Origin: Streptomyces sp. TLI_053
GTDB lineage: Bacteria; Actinomycetota; Actinomycetes; Streptomycetales; Streptomycetaceae
Assembly: GCF_900105395.1 (NCBI RefSeq)
Contig: NZ_LT629775.1
Span: forward strand, 8,335,501-8,399,500
Reading direction: 5' to 3'
DNA: 64,000 nucleotides
Below the pieces are notes generated by a model. The model did no database searches. It saw only the letters and a program-made list of their open reading frames with translations, and had not been told where the DNA came from. This document shows positions 39,803-47,721 of this stretch, in pieces. Every line of letters starts with the position of its first letter. Positions within the stretch are counted from its first letter, which is position 1. The position numbers and the translations under genes are program-made.

Positions 39803-40635
39803 GCCGGGACCACGTGGGTGAGATGGCGTTCGGCGAGGGTGCGCAGGGTCCGGTCGCCGGGGGTGTCCCAGATCTGCTGGTTGAAGATCTCGACCTCGAT
39901 CCAGCCGGTGTAGCCGGCGGCGGAGACCTGGTCGGTGAGGGTGCGGAAGTCGATGTGGCCGTCGCCGACGTGGCCGCGTCCGAGCAGGACGTCGGCCGGG
40001 AGCGGCAGGGTCCAGTCGCAGACCTGGTAGGAGGCGATGCGGCCCTCCCGGCCGGCGCGGGCGATCTGTTCGGGGAGCTGCGGGTCCCACCAGACGTGGT
40101 AGCTGTCGACGACCGCGCCGACCTGGGTGGCGGGGTGGGGTGCGGCGAGGTCGAGGGCCTGGCCGAGGGTGGAGATGACGGCGCGGTCGGCGCAGAACAT
40201 CGGGTGCAGCGGCTCCAGTGCCATCCGGACGCCGAAGTCGCCGGCGTGCGGAGCGAGTTCGGCGATCATGTCGGAGACGGCGCGACGGGCGCCGACGAGG
40301 TCCCGGCTGCCGTCGGGGAGGCCGCCGACGACCATGACCAGGGTGTCGGTGCCGAGTTCGGCGGCCTCCTCGATGGCGCGGAGGTTGTCGGCGAGCGCGG
40401 CCCGTCGTTCCTCCGGCCCGGTGGCGGTGAGGAAGCCGCCCCGGCAGAGGCTGCTGACGGTCAGTCCGGCGTCACGGCAGAGTTTGGCGGAGCGGGCGAG
40501 GCCGGTCTCGGCGACCTTGTCCCGCCACAGGCCGATGGCGGGGATCCCGGCGTCGACGCAGCCCTGGACGGCTTCGGGCAGGCTCCAGCGCTTGGTGGTG
40601 ATCTGGTTGAGCGACAGGCGGGAGAGTCCGGTCAC
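39799..40635 (-). CDS. TIM-barrel sugar isomerase/epimerase family protein
   Basis: A 278-residue xylose-isomerase-like barrel. LSLNQITTKRWSLPEAVQGC, MALEPLHPMF (metal-binding Glu), VGAVVDSYHVWWDP (Asp, His) and the late GWIEVEIFN (Glu) are the family metal sites. Such proteins isomerise or epimerise ketoses and keto-sugar derivatives. It is coupled to glycerate kinase by an ATGA overlap and follows the DUF993 gene after 103 bp of purine-rich spacer. The actual sugar is unknown. Confidence 0.87.
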   Translation of the reverse strand: MTGLSRLSLNQITTKRWSLPEAVQGCVDAGIPAIGLWRDKVAETGLARSAKLCRDAGLTVSSLCRGGFLTATGPEERRAALADNLRAIEEAAELGTDTLVMVVGGLPDGSRDLVGARRAVSDMIAELAPHAGDFGVRMALEPLHPMFCADRAVISTLGQALDLAAPHPATQVGAVVDSYHVWWDPQLPEQIARAGREGRIASYQVCDWTLPLPADVLLGRGHVGDGHIDFRTLTDQVSAAGYTGWIEVEIFNQQIWDTPGDRTLRTLAERHLTHVVPA

Positions 40636-40738
40636 GGCGCCGGGCTCCTTTCGGGCAGGGGAGGGCGAAGGCAGGGGAGGAGAGGGACGGGAGGTCAGGG
40701 CGGAGAGGACAGGGCGGAGAGGGGAGGCCGGTCGCCGC

Positions 40739-41887
40739 TCAGCCGAGCGGGGCCGCCACGGCGAGGTAGCGCCGCATCCGGTCGGCCGCGAGATCGGGGT
40801 CGGGCAGGATCCCGGCGGCGTCGGCGAGGCGGAACAGCTCGACCAGGTGCGGCACCGAGCGGCCGCTCTGCGCGCCGGCGACCATGGTGAAGTGGTCCTG
40901 GTGCCCGGCCAGCCAGGCGAGCAGGACGATCCCGGTCTTGTAGTGGTACGTGGGGGCGGCGAACAGGTGCCGGGCCAGCGGCAGGGTCGGCGCGAACAGC
41001 GCGTCGTAGCGGTCGAGGTCCCCGGCGTCCAGGGCGTGCAGCGCGGCGGCGGCGACCGGGGCGATCGGGTCGAAGACGCCCAGCAGGGCGTCGCTGTGGC
41101 CGTGTTCGTCGCCGCGGATCAGTTCCGGGTAGTGGAAGTCGTCGCCGGTGTAGAGGCGGACCCCGGCGGGCAGGGCGCGGCGCAGCGCGATCTCGCGGTC
41201 GGCGTCCAGCAGCGAGACCTTGATGCCGTCGATGCGGTCGGCGTGCTCCCCGATGAGTTCCAGCACGGTGGCGGTGGCGGCGTCGAGGTCGGTGGATCCC
41301 CAGTAGCCGGCCAGGGCCGGGTCGAACATCTCGCCCAGCCAGTGCAGGACGACCGGCTGCTCGGCCCGGCCGATGATCCCGCTGTAGACGCTCAGGTAGT
41401 CCTCGGGGCCGCGGGCTCCGGCGGCCAGGGCGCGGCTGGCCATCAGGATCGGCCGGGCGCCGGCGGCCTGCACGACGTCGAGCTGCTCCTCGTAGGCGGC
41501 GGCGACGGCGGGGAGGGCGTGGGTGCCGGGCGCGAGGTGGTCGGTGCCGACGCCGCAGGCGAGCAGTCCGCCGGTGGCGCGGGCCTCGGCGCCGGAGCGG
41601 GTGATCAGTTCGCGGGTGGCGGGCCAGTCGAGGCCCATGCCGCGCTGGGCGGTGTCCATGGCGTCGGCGACGCCGAGGCCGAGGGACCACAGGTGGCGGC
41701 GGAAGGCGAGGGTGGCGTCCCAGTCGACGGCCGCGGGTGCGCCGGGGGCGTTGTCGCCGAGCGGGTCGGCGACAACGTGGGCGGCGGCGTACACGATGCG
41801 GCCGGCCGGCGGCTCGGCGGCGGGCGGGAGGCGGGGCGGCTCGGACATCCGGTGGCGGCCGTGGCCGGGCAGGTCGATCTCGGTCAT
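40739..41887 (-). CDS. DUF993, dihydrodipicolinate-synthase-like lyase
   Basis: A 382-residue protein of the DUF993 group, a divergent branch of the Schiff-base aldolase (DapA) superfamily. IVYAAAHVVADPLGDNAPG, SVYSGIIGRAEQPVVLHWLG and IDGIKVSLLD (likely Schiff-base Lys) are recognisable. It probably performs an aldol-type cleavage of an oxidised sugar. ATG 41887 gives the family's normal length, though the ribosome site is weak. It sits between the Gfo/Idh dehydrogenase and the TIM-barrel isomerase, in the order expected for oxidation, cleavage and salvage. Confidence 0.85.
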   Translation of the reverse strand: MTEIDLPGHGRHRMSEPPRLPPAAEPPAGRIVYAAAHVVADPLGDNAPGAPAAVDWDATLAFRRHLWSLGLGVADAMDTAQRGMGLDWPATRELITRSGAEARATGGLLACGVGTDHLAPGTHALPAVAAAYEEQLDVVQAAGARPILMASRALAAGARGPEDYLSVYSGIIGRAEQPVVLHWLGEMFDPALAGYWGSTDLDAATATVLELIGEHADRIDGIKVSLLDADREIALRRALPAGVRLYTGDDFHYPELIRGDEHGHSDALLGVFDPIAPVAAAALHALDAGDLDRYDALFAPTLPLARHLFAAPTYHYKTGIVLLAWLAGHQDHFTMVAGAQSGRSVPHLVELFRLADAAGILPDPDLAADRMRRYLAVAAPLG

Positions 41888-41969
41888 GGTGTCAGCAATC
41901 GGGTCGGGGTGCGGGTGGGAGCAGGGCGGGAGCGGGAGGAGCCGGGGCGGCGGGAGCCGGGCGCGGGGG

Positions 41970-43121
41970 TCAGAGGGCGAGGTCGGGCACGTCCAGGCGG
42001 CGGCCCTCGCGGGCGGAGCGCAGGCCGAGTTCGGCGAGCTGGACGCCCTTGGCGCCCTCGAGGAGGTCCCACCGGTACTCGGAGCCGGTCACCACGTGCC
42101 GCAGGAACAGCTCCCACTGGACCTTGAACCCGTTGTCGAACTCGGCGTTGTCCGGCACCCGCTGCCACTGGTCGCGGAAGGACTCGGTGACGGCCAGGTC
42201 GGGGTTCCAGACCGGCTTGGGGGTGGCGGCCCGGTGCTGGAAGCGGCACTCGCGCAGTCCGGCGACGGCGCTGCCCTCGGTGCCGTCGACCTGGAACTCG
42301 ACCAGCTCGTCGCGGTCGACGCGGACGGCCCAGGAGGAGTTGATCTGGGCGGTGATGCCGCCCTCGAGCTCGAAGATGCCGTAGGCGGCGTCGTCGGCGG
42401 TGGCCTCGTAGGGGCGGCCCTGCTCGTCGACCCGGGTGGGGATGTGGGTGGTGGTGTGGGCGTAGACGGAGCGGACCGGGGCGACGATGCCGTCCAGCAC
42501 GTAGCGCCAGTGCGGGAACATGTCGAGGACCATGCCGCCGCCGTCCTGGGCGCGGTAGTTCCAGGACGGCCGCTGGGCCTCCTGCCAGTCGCCCTCGAAG
42601 ACCCAGTAACCGAACTCGCCCCGCACGGACAGGATCCGGCCGAAGAAGCCGCTGTCCACCAGGCGCTTGAGCTTGAGCAGGCCGGGCAGGAACAGCTTGT
42701 CCTGGACGGCGCCGCTGCGGACCCCGGCGTCGCGGGCGAGGCGGGCCAGCTCCAGTGCGGCGTCGAGGGACTCGGCGGTGGGCTTCTCGGTGTAGACGTG
42801 CTTGCCGGCGGCGACGGCCCTGCGGATGGACTGTTCCCGGACCTGGGTGAGCTGGGCGTCGAAGTAGATCTCGGCCAGCGGGTGGGCGAGGGCCTCGTCC
42901 AGGTCGGTGGTCCAGTGGGTGAGCGCGTGCCGGTCGGCGATCTCCTCGAGCTTGCGGGCGCTGCGGCCGACCAGGATCGGTTCGGGCCACAGCACCTCGC
43001 CGTCGCCGAGGGGCAGTCCGCCCTGCTCACGGATGGCGAGGATCGAGCGGACGAGGTGCTGGCGGTAGCCCATTCGACCGGTGACACCGTTCATGACGAT
43101 GCCGATCACCCTGCGGGACAT
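41970..43121 (-). CDS. Gfo/Idh/MocA-family dehydrogenase, first gene of LacI-controlled cluster
   Basis: A 383-residue NAD(P) dehydrogenase. MNGVTGRMGYRQHLVRS replaces the classical GxGxxG, and GKHVYTEKPTAES holds the catalytic Lys-Pro. WQEAQRPSWNYRAQDGGGMV and DMFPHWRYVLDG form the substrate half. It opens the four-gene minus-strand set and is divergent from the LacI regulator. A LacI operator (43160-43173) lies about 40 bp upstream of its start. The likely role is oxidation of a polyol or sugar as first pathway step. Confidence 0.9.
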   Translation of the reverse strand: MSRRVIGIVMNGVTGRMGYRQHLVRSILAIREQGGLPLGDGEVLWPEPILVGRSARKLEEIADRHALTHWTTDLDEALAHPLAEIYFDAQLTQVREQSIRRAVAAGKHVYTEKPTAESLDAALELARLARDAGVRSGAVQDKLFLPGLLKLKRLVDSGFFGRILSVRGEFGYWVFEGDWQEAQRPSWNYRAQDGGGMVLDMFPHWRYVLDGIVAPVRSVYAHTTTHIPTRVDEQGRPYEATADDAAYGIFELEGGITAQINSSWAVRVDRDELVEFQVDGTEGSAVAGLRECRFQHRAATPKPVWNPDLAVTESFRDQWQRVPDNAEFDNGFKVQWELFLRHVVTGSEYRWDLLEGAKGVQLAELGLRSAREGRRLDVPDLAL

Positions 43122-43157
43122 GGTGGACCTTCTTTCGCGGGGAGCTGCGCGGGATTC

Positions 43158-43185
43158 TTGGTAAGCGCTTTCCGCCGGGTACGTT
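43158..43185 (+). promoter_or_regulatory. LacI operator and leaderless promoter of the lacI-type gene
   Basis: GGTAAGCGCTTTCC (43160-43173) is a LacI-family operator of the NNAAGCGCTTNN type. It overlaps a -35-like TTGGTA (43158-43163); 16 bp later TACGTT (43180-43185) lies six bases before ATG 43192. It can control both divergent transcripts. Confidence 0.7.
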
Positions 43186-43191
43186 ACGAGC

Positions 43192-44250
43192 ATGCCGAAC
43201 CCGAGGTCAACCACCCGTGCCACCCGTTCCACCGGTGCCGTGACGCTGCAGCGCGTCGCGGAGCACGCCGGGGTGTCGATCGCCACGGCCTCGCGGGTGC
43301 TCCACGGGGGCACCCGAACCGTGGGGGAGGAGCTGCGCCGCAAGGTGGAGGACGCGGCGCGGGACCTCGGCTACGTCTCCAACGCGCCCGCGCAGGCGCT
43401 GGCCCGCTCCTCGACCTCGGTCGTCGGCCTGGTCGTCCACGACATCGCCGACCCGTACTTCGCGGCGATCGCCGCCGGGGCGATGCGGGCCGCCAAGCGG
43501 CACCGGCTGATGGTGATGATCGCCGCCACGTTCGGCGACCCCGAGCTGGAGATCGAGTACGTGCGGAGCCTGCGGGCCCAGCGGGCGCGGGCGGTGCTGC
43601 TCGCCGGCAGCGGCGTCGCCGATCCGGACCTCACGGCACGGCTGGCGGCCGAGCTGGACGCCTTCCGGGCCGACGGCGGCCGGGTGTCCTGCATCGGCGA
43701 GCGGGGTGTCGAGCCGTACGTGCCGCTCGACCACACCGGCGGGGCCGAGCGTGCGGCCGCCGAGCTCTGGCAGCTCGGGCACCGCCGGATCGGCGTGGTC
43801 GCCGGCCCGGAGCGCCTGGTGACCGTGCGGCGGCGGCTCGCCGGGATCAGGGCGGCGTGGTCCCGCCTCGGTGGTGAACTCCCGGACCGCCGCGTCGTGT
43901 TCGCGGACTTCACCCGGGCCGGGGGCCGGGACGCGGCGCTCGGGCTGTTCGCGGCCGAGCCGGGGGTCACGGCGGTGCTCGCCCTGAACGACGTGATGGC
44001 GGCGGGTGTGCTGGCCGCCGTCCAGGACGACCTGGGGCGGAGCGTCCCGGCGGAGGTCTCGGTGGTCGGCTTCGACGACGTCCCGTTCGCGGTGGACCTC
44101 CGGCCGTCGCTGACCACCGTCCGGCTGCCGTTGGAGGAGGCGGGGGAGCGGGCGGTCCAGCTGATCGCGGACGGCGCGTCGCCCGCCCGGCAGGCGCCGC
44201 TGGGCGTGGCCCTGGTGGTGCGCGGCAGCACGGGGCCGGTCGCGGGCTGA
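43192..44250 (+). CDS. LacI-family transcriptional regulator
   Basis: A 352-residue repressor. VTLQRVAEHAGVSIATASRV (about 17-36) and the hinge LGYVSNAPAQALARS form the DNA-binding part; the periplasmic-binding-protein-like sensor follows with GLVVHDIADPYFAAI, LDHTGGAERAAAEL and VVGFDDVPFAVDLRPSLTTV. It is divergent from the four-gene sugar cluster and surely its repressor. Two matching operators flank the gene (43160 and 44272), which would allow looping or autoregulation. Transcription looks leaderless. Confidence 0.93.
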   Translation: MPNPRSTTRATRSTGAVTLQRVAEHAGVSIATASRVLHGGTRTVGEELRRKVEDAARDLGYVSNAPAQALARSSTSVVGLVVHDIADPYFAAIAAGAMRAAKRHRLMVMIAATFGDPELEIEYVRSLRAQRARAVLLAGSGVADPDLTARLAAELDAFRADGGRVSCIGERGVEPYVPLDHTGGAERAAAELWQLGHRRIGVVAGPERLVTVRRRLAGIRAAWSRLGGELPDRRVVFADFTRAGGRDAALGLFAAEPGVTAVLALNDVMAAGVLAAVQDDLGRSVPAEVSVVGFDDVPFAVDLRPSLTTVRLPLEEAGERAVQLIADGASPARQAPLGVALVVRGSTGPVAG

Positions 44251-44271
44251 CGGACGGGCCCGCGGAGGCGT

Positions 44272-44285
44272 GGATAGCGCTTACC
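44272..44285. promoter_or_regulatory. Second LacI-type operator downstream of the regulator
   Basis: GGATAGCGCTTACC; read in reverse it shares TGGTAAGCGCT with the operator at 43160. It lies 22 bp after the LacI stop and 248 bp before the DUF4239 gene. Confidence 0.6.
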
Positions 44286-44532
44286 AGAAGCGGGAGCACC
44301 TCCCGGCGACCCGGACCCGGGCAGGGGGAGCGCCGAGGGGCCCGAGCCCTCGGTCGCGGCGCGTCCCGGGCACGGATCCTCCCGAAGCCGGGACGCCGGG
44401 TGTCACACGGTTGCCCGTCGTCCGGGGCGGCACGCGGCTCGGAGCGGCGGATATCCGGAGCGGGTGGCGGTCGACCGCTCATGATGGCTGCGGGTGGCCC
44501 GCCGGGGCCCGGTCCGCGAGGAGTGCAGGCAG

Positions 44533-45318
44533 GTGGATCTGTGGCTGCTGAACCACGTCCCGACCGTGCCGCTGGCCGTACTGGTGGTGGGAGGGTTCGT
44601 GCTGGTCGCGCTGGGGAGCAGCGTGCTGGCACTGCGCCGGTTCCCGGGGCTGGCGGACGGCGAGTACAACGACATGGCCGGGGTGCTGCTGGGTATGTTC
44701 GGGGCGATCTACGGCATCATCCTGGCGTTCGTCGTGGTGAACCTGTGGACCGAACTGCACGACGCCGGGCACATCGTGGCGACCGAGGCGAGCGCGGTCT
44801 CGCAGATCGTGCGCGACGCCGAGGCGTTCCCGCCGGCCACCCGCGACGCGGTGCACGCGGCCGTGCACGACTACGTGCACGCCGTGGTGGAGGACCAGTG
44901 GCCGCTGATGCGGGAGGGGCAGGGGGACTCGGCGGTGACGACCCGGGCGGTGGACGGGATGTACCGGGTGTTCGTCGGGTACCAGCCGGAAACGCCCGCC
45001 GAGGAGGCCTTCTACGGCAAGGCCCTGGACAGCCTCAACGAGGTCGCGGGCCTGCGGCGCAGCCGCCTCGCCGACAGCCGGGGGAGCCTGCCCGCGCTGC
45101 TGCAGGCGCTGATCTTCGGCGGTGCCGTGGTGATGACCGCGCTCGCCCTGATGTACGGGGTGCGGGACCGGCGGGCGCGGCTGCTGTTCGTCGGCACGGT
45201 GGCCACGCTGATCGGCTTCAGCCTGCTGCTGGTGGTCGTGCTGGACCGGCCGTTCTCGGGGGACCTGAGCGTGTCCCCGCAGCCGTTCAAGGAGAGTGCC
45301 CTCGCCCGGTTCTGGTAG
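44533..45318 (+). CDS. DUF4239 (bestrophin-like) membrane protein
   Basis: A 261-residue integral membrane protein of DUF4239. Two N-terminal membrane segments (about 9-30 and 48-70, the latter MAGVLLGMFGAIYGIILAFV) and two C-terminal ones (about 192-210 and 218-238) enclose a cytoplasmic helical part of 110 residues. EYNDMAGV and LWTELHDAGHIVATEASAVS are family hallmarks. The fold recalls bestrophin-type anion channels, but transport has not been shown for most members. GTG 44533 is taken with GGAG ten bases upstream. Confidence 0.85.
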   Translation: MDLWLLNHVPTVPLAVLVVGGFVLVALGSSVLALRRFPGLADGEYNDMAGVLLGMFGAIYGIILAFVVVNLWTELHDAGHIVATEASAVSQIVRDAEAFPPATRDAVHAAVHDYVHAVVEDQWPLMREGQGDSAVTTRAVDGMYRVFVGYQPETPAEEAFYGKALDSLNEVAGLRRSRLADSRGSLPALLQALIFGGAVVMTALALMYGVRDRRARLLFVGTVATLIGFSLLLVVVLDRPFSGDLSVSPQPFKESALARFW

Positions 45319-45327
45319 CGAGGGCAC
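45296..45327. terminator. Hairpin overlapping the DUF4239 stop, convergent genes
   Basis: GTGCCCTCG (45296-45304, within the last codons) pairs with CGAGGGCAC (45319-45327). Only 46 bp separate the two convergent genes. Confidence 0.5.
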
Positions 45328-45364
45328 CCTCCCGGACGCCGCGTCCCGGGTCGGCCGGTGGTGC

Positions 45365-46609
45365 TCAGCCGGTGGTGGTCCAGTCCTGGCGCAGCCGGCC
45401 GAAGACCTCGTGGAACGCGGGGAAGGTCTTCCGTACGCAGCCGGGGTCGTCGAAGGTGATGCCGGGGGTGCGCAGGCCGGTGACGGAGAAGGACATCACC
45501 ATCCGGTGGTCGCCGTGGGAGGCGAGGGCGGCGCCGCGCGGGGTGCCGGGGCGGATCTCGATCCAGTCGGGCCCGGTGGCGACGTCGATGCCGAGCCGGC
45601 GGAGGTTCTCGGCGGACGCGTCGAGGCGGTCGCACTCCTTGACCCGGGTGTTGGCGACGTTCTCGATCCGTACCGGGGTGTCCGCGAACGGGGCGACGGC
45701 GGCGAGCGTCGGCATGGTGTCGGAGATGTCGCGCATGTCGACGGTCAGGCCGGAGAGCCGGCCGCCGGCGGGGCCCTCGACGGTGGTCCGGTCGGTGCCG
45801 ACCTCGACCCGCGCGCCCATCCGGGCCAGCACGTCGACGAACCGCAGGTCGCCCTGGAGCGCGTCCTTGCCGAGCCCGGGGACGGTCAGCCGACGGCCGG
45901 TGAGCGCGGCGGCGGCGAAGAAGTAGCTCGCCGTCGAGGCGTCCGGCTCGACCGGGTAGGTGGCGGCCCGGTAGCCGCCGGGCGCGACCTCGAAGACCCG
46001 GCCGGTACGGGTCACCGTGGCGCCGAAGGACCGCATCATGGCGACGGTGATCTCCACGTACGGCGCGGAGACCAGGTCGGTGACGGTGATCCGCAGGCCC
46101 TGCTCGGTGAGCGGGCCGAGCAGCAGCAGGGCGGTGAGGTACTGCGAGGAGAGGCCCGCGTCGAGGGTGATCGCGCCGCCGCGGACGCCGTCGGCGGTGA
46201 TCCGCAGCGGGTGGTGGCCCTCGGCCTCCTCGTGCCGGAGGTCGACCCCGAGGGTGCGCAGCGCCTCGGTGAGCGGGCCGAGCGGGCGGCGGCGCATCTG
46301 GGCGGAGGCGTCGAAGCGGAACTCGCCGCGGCCGGCGGCGGCGAGCACCGGCAGGAAGCGGGCGGTGGTGGCGCCGTCGCGGCAGTAGACCTCGGCGTCG
46401 TGCGCGGGGCCCTGCGGGCGGCCCTCGATCGTCCACCGGTCCGGGGCGGTGGTGAGCTGGTAACCGAGCGCCCGCAGCCCCTCGGTGAAGCCCTCGGTGT
46501 CGTCGGAGCGCAGCGGCCGGAGCAGGGTGGTGGTGCCCTCGGCGGCGGCGGCCAGGAACAGTGCGCGTGCGGTGACGGACTTGGAGCCGGGGATCTCGAC
46601 GGTCGTCAT
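45365..46609 (-). CDS. aroA: EPSP synthase (3-phosphoshikimate 1-carboxyvinyltransferase), variant type
   Basis: A 414-residue two-domain EPSP synthase that joins shikimate-3-phosphate and phosphoenolpyruvate. GSKSVTAR (8-15, Lys10 and Arg15), SSQYLTALLLLGPL, EPDASTASYFFAAAA, DISDTMPTLAAVAPFA and SHGDHRMVMSFSV are intact. The PEP/glyphosate loop, usually GNAGTAMRP, reads RDGATTARF here (residues 77-85), so Ala80 stands at the position of Gly96 and Phe85 at Pro101 of the E. coli enzyme. No other shikimate gene is nearby, so it is probably a second, specialised copy. The ATG has CGGAGG upstream. Confidence 0.88.
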   Translation of the reverse strand: MTTVEIPGSKSVTARALFLAAAAEGTTTLLRPLRSDDTEGFTEGLRALGYQLTTAPDRWTIEGRPQGPAHDAEVYCRDGATTARFLPVLAAAGRGEFRFDASAQMRRRPLGPLTEALRTLGVDLRHEEAEGHHPLRITADGVRGGAITLDAGLSSQYLTALLLLGPLTEQGLRITVTDLVSAPYVEITVAMMRSFGATVTRTGRVFEVAPGGYRAATYPVEPDASTASYFFAAAALTGRRLTVPGLGKDALQGDLRFVDVLARMGARVEVGTDRTTVEGPAGGRLSGLTVDMRDISDTMPTLAAVAPFADTPVRIENVANTRVKECDRLDASAENLRRLGIDVATGPDWIEIRPGTPRGAALASHGDHRMVMSFSVTGLRTPGITFDDPGCVRKTFPAFHEVFGRLRQDWTTTG

Positions 46610-46982
46610 GGGGCCTCCGGGGCGGGCGGTCCGGGCGTGCCGGGCGGGGTTCGTGGTCCTCCTGTCATCCTGCCGGAGGCGGTGCCGCGCGGGGGAGGGT
46701 GTCCGGGTGATGGACGGACGGGCGGACGGGCGGACAGGCGGCCGGGCGGACGGTCGGGCGGGGGCGGGCGGTTCGGGGCCGGGCCGGGCCGGGTGGTCGG
46801 GAGGGACGGGTGGTCCTGGCCCCCGGGGGGCGGGGTGCGCGCCGGGTGCGCGCGGCCGGACCGGGTCGTACGCGCAGGTGGGCGCCGGGGGCGGCTGTGG
46901 CACGATGCGGGGGATCGGCCGAACGGCCGCCGCCCCTTCGCCCGGGCCCGCACGGTCCGGGCCCGCCAGAGACGAGGACCCT
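46610..46982. other. Divergent intergenic region, low complexity, no gene seen
   Basis: Between the EPSP synthase and GNAT genes. The stretch 46720-46765 is a run of GGGCGGAC-like units of 8-9 bp. No clear palindrome or promoter box pair could be placed; the open frames are compositional. Confidence 0.4.
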
Positions 46983-47558
46983 GTGCCCGAGAGCACCACC
47001 GGCGCGGCCCCCGAGGCCGCCGGCACCGACCGGCTGGACTTCCGCGCCGCGACCTCCGCCGATGTGCCCGCCCTGCTGGACCTGGTCGAGTCCGCCTACC
47101 GCGGGGACGCCAGCCGGGCCGGCTGGACCACCGAGGCCGACCTGCTGGCCGGGCAGCGCACCGACGCCGAGGGAGTGACCGCGGCCGTCACCCACCCGGA
47201 CGGCGTGGTGCTGCTGGCGGAGCGGGACGGCGAGCTGCTCGCCTGCTGCCAGCTGGAACGCCGGGGCGCGCGCGCCTACTTCGGCATGTTCTCGGTGCGT
47301 CCCGGCCGCCAGGGCGGCGGCCTCGGGCGGGCCGTGCTCGCACGGGCCGAGCGGTACGCGGCCGAGGAGTGGGGCGTGGCCGAGATGGAGATGACGGTGA
47401 TCGAGCAGCGTTCGGAGCTGATCGCCTGGTACGAGCGCCGGGGCTTCCGCCGCACCGGCGACTTCTCGCCGTTCCCGTACGGTGACGAGCGCTTCGGCAT
47501 CCCGCTCCGCCCCGACCTCCGGTTCGAGAAGCTGACCAAGGAGATTACCGTTCGGTAG
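46983..47558 (+). CDS. GNAT-family N-acetyltransferase
   Basis: A 191-residue acetyltransferase. The domain begins at LDFRAATSADVPALLDLVES; the CoA-binding motif A is MFSVRPGRQGGGLGRAVLAR (about 108-127, with R/QxxGxG/A), and LIAWYERRGFRRTGDFSPFP is motif B. GTG 46983 lies behind GAGGAC. It stands alone, divergent from the EPSP synthase. The substrate, a small amine or protein N-terminus, is unknown. Confidence 0.88.
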   Translation: MPESTTGAAPEAAGTDRLDFRAATSADVPALLDLVESAYRGDASRAGWTTEADLLAGQRTDAEGVTAAVTHPDGVVLLAERDGELLACCQLERRGARAYFGMFSVRPGRQGGGLGRAVLARAERYAAEEWGVAEMEMTVIEQRSELIAWYERRGFRRTGDFSPFPYGDERFGIPLRPDLRFEKLTKEITVR

Positions 47559-47561
47559 TGG

Positions 47562-47602
47562 TGACGCGGCGTCAGATGGTGTACGAATCTGACGTGGTGT
47601 CA
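47562..47602. promoter_or_regulatory. Two TGACGyGGyGTCA palindromes
   Basis: TGACGCGGCGTCA (47562-47574) and TGACGTGGTGTCA (47590-47602), 28 bp apart; between them GTCAGAT/ATCTGAC (47571-47577, 47587-47593) forms a further perfect inverted repeat. The same 13-mer type occurs at the globin-reductase promoter (5107-5119). It lies 120-160 bp upstream of the GT2 gene. Confidence 0.5.
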
Positions 47603-47647
47603 ACTCTCTGACCTGGGACGATGCCCGACGGTCCGGCCCGATGATCT

Positions 47648-47663
47648 ATTGGTCCAGACCAAC
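47648..47663. promoter_or_regulatory. dre-like (DasR/GntR-type) operator
   Basis: ATTGGTCCAGACCAAC matches the DasR-responsive element ACTGGTCTAGACCAGT at 12 of 16 positions, with the TGGTC-N2-GACCA core intact. It lies 59-74 bp upstream of the GT2 start. Confidence 0.55.
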
Positions 47664-47721
47664 GTGAGAGGCTGGCCGGCGAAAGGCCATGTTCCGTCCC
47701 AGCTCAGGGGGGCCATTCCGC

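Noticed and set aside
43160..43173. The AGCGCTT core of the LacI operator as part of the 20052/31401 TetR motif
   Set aside because: Flanks differ (GGTAAGCGCTTTCC against CTGACTAAGCGCTTGCTCAG), and the site lies between a LacI gene and its cluster.
46720..46765. Tandem GGGCGGAC-like units as a regulatory repeat
   Set aside because: Units are irregular and of the base composition expected by chance in a Gly/Arg-type low-complexity stretch.
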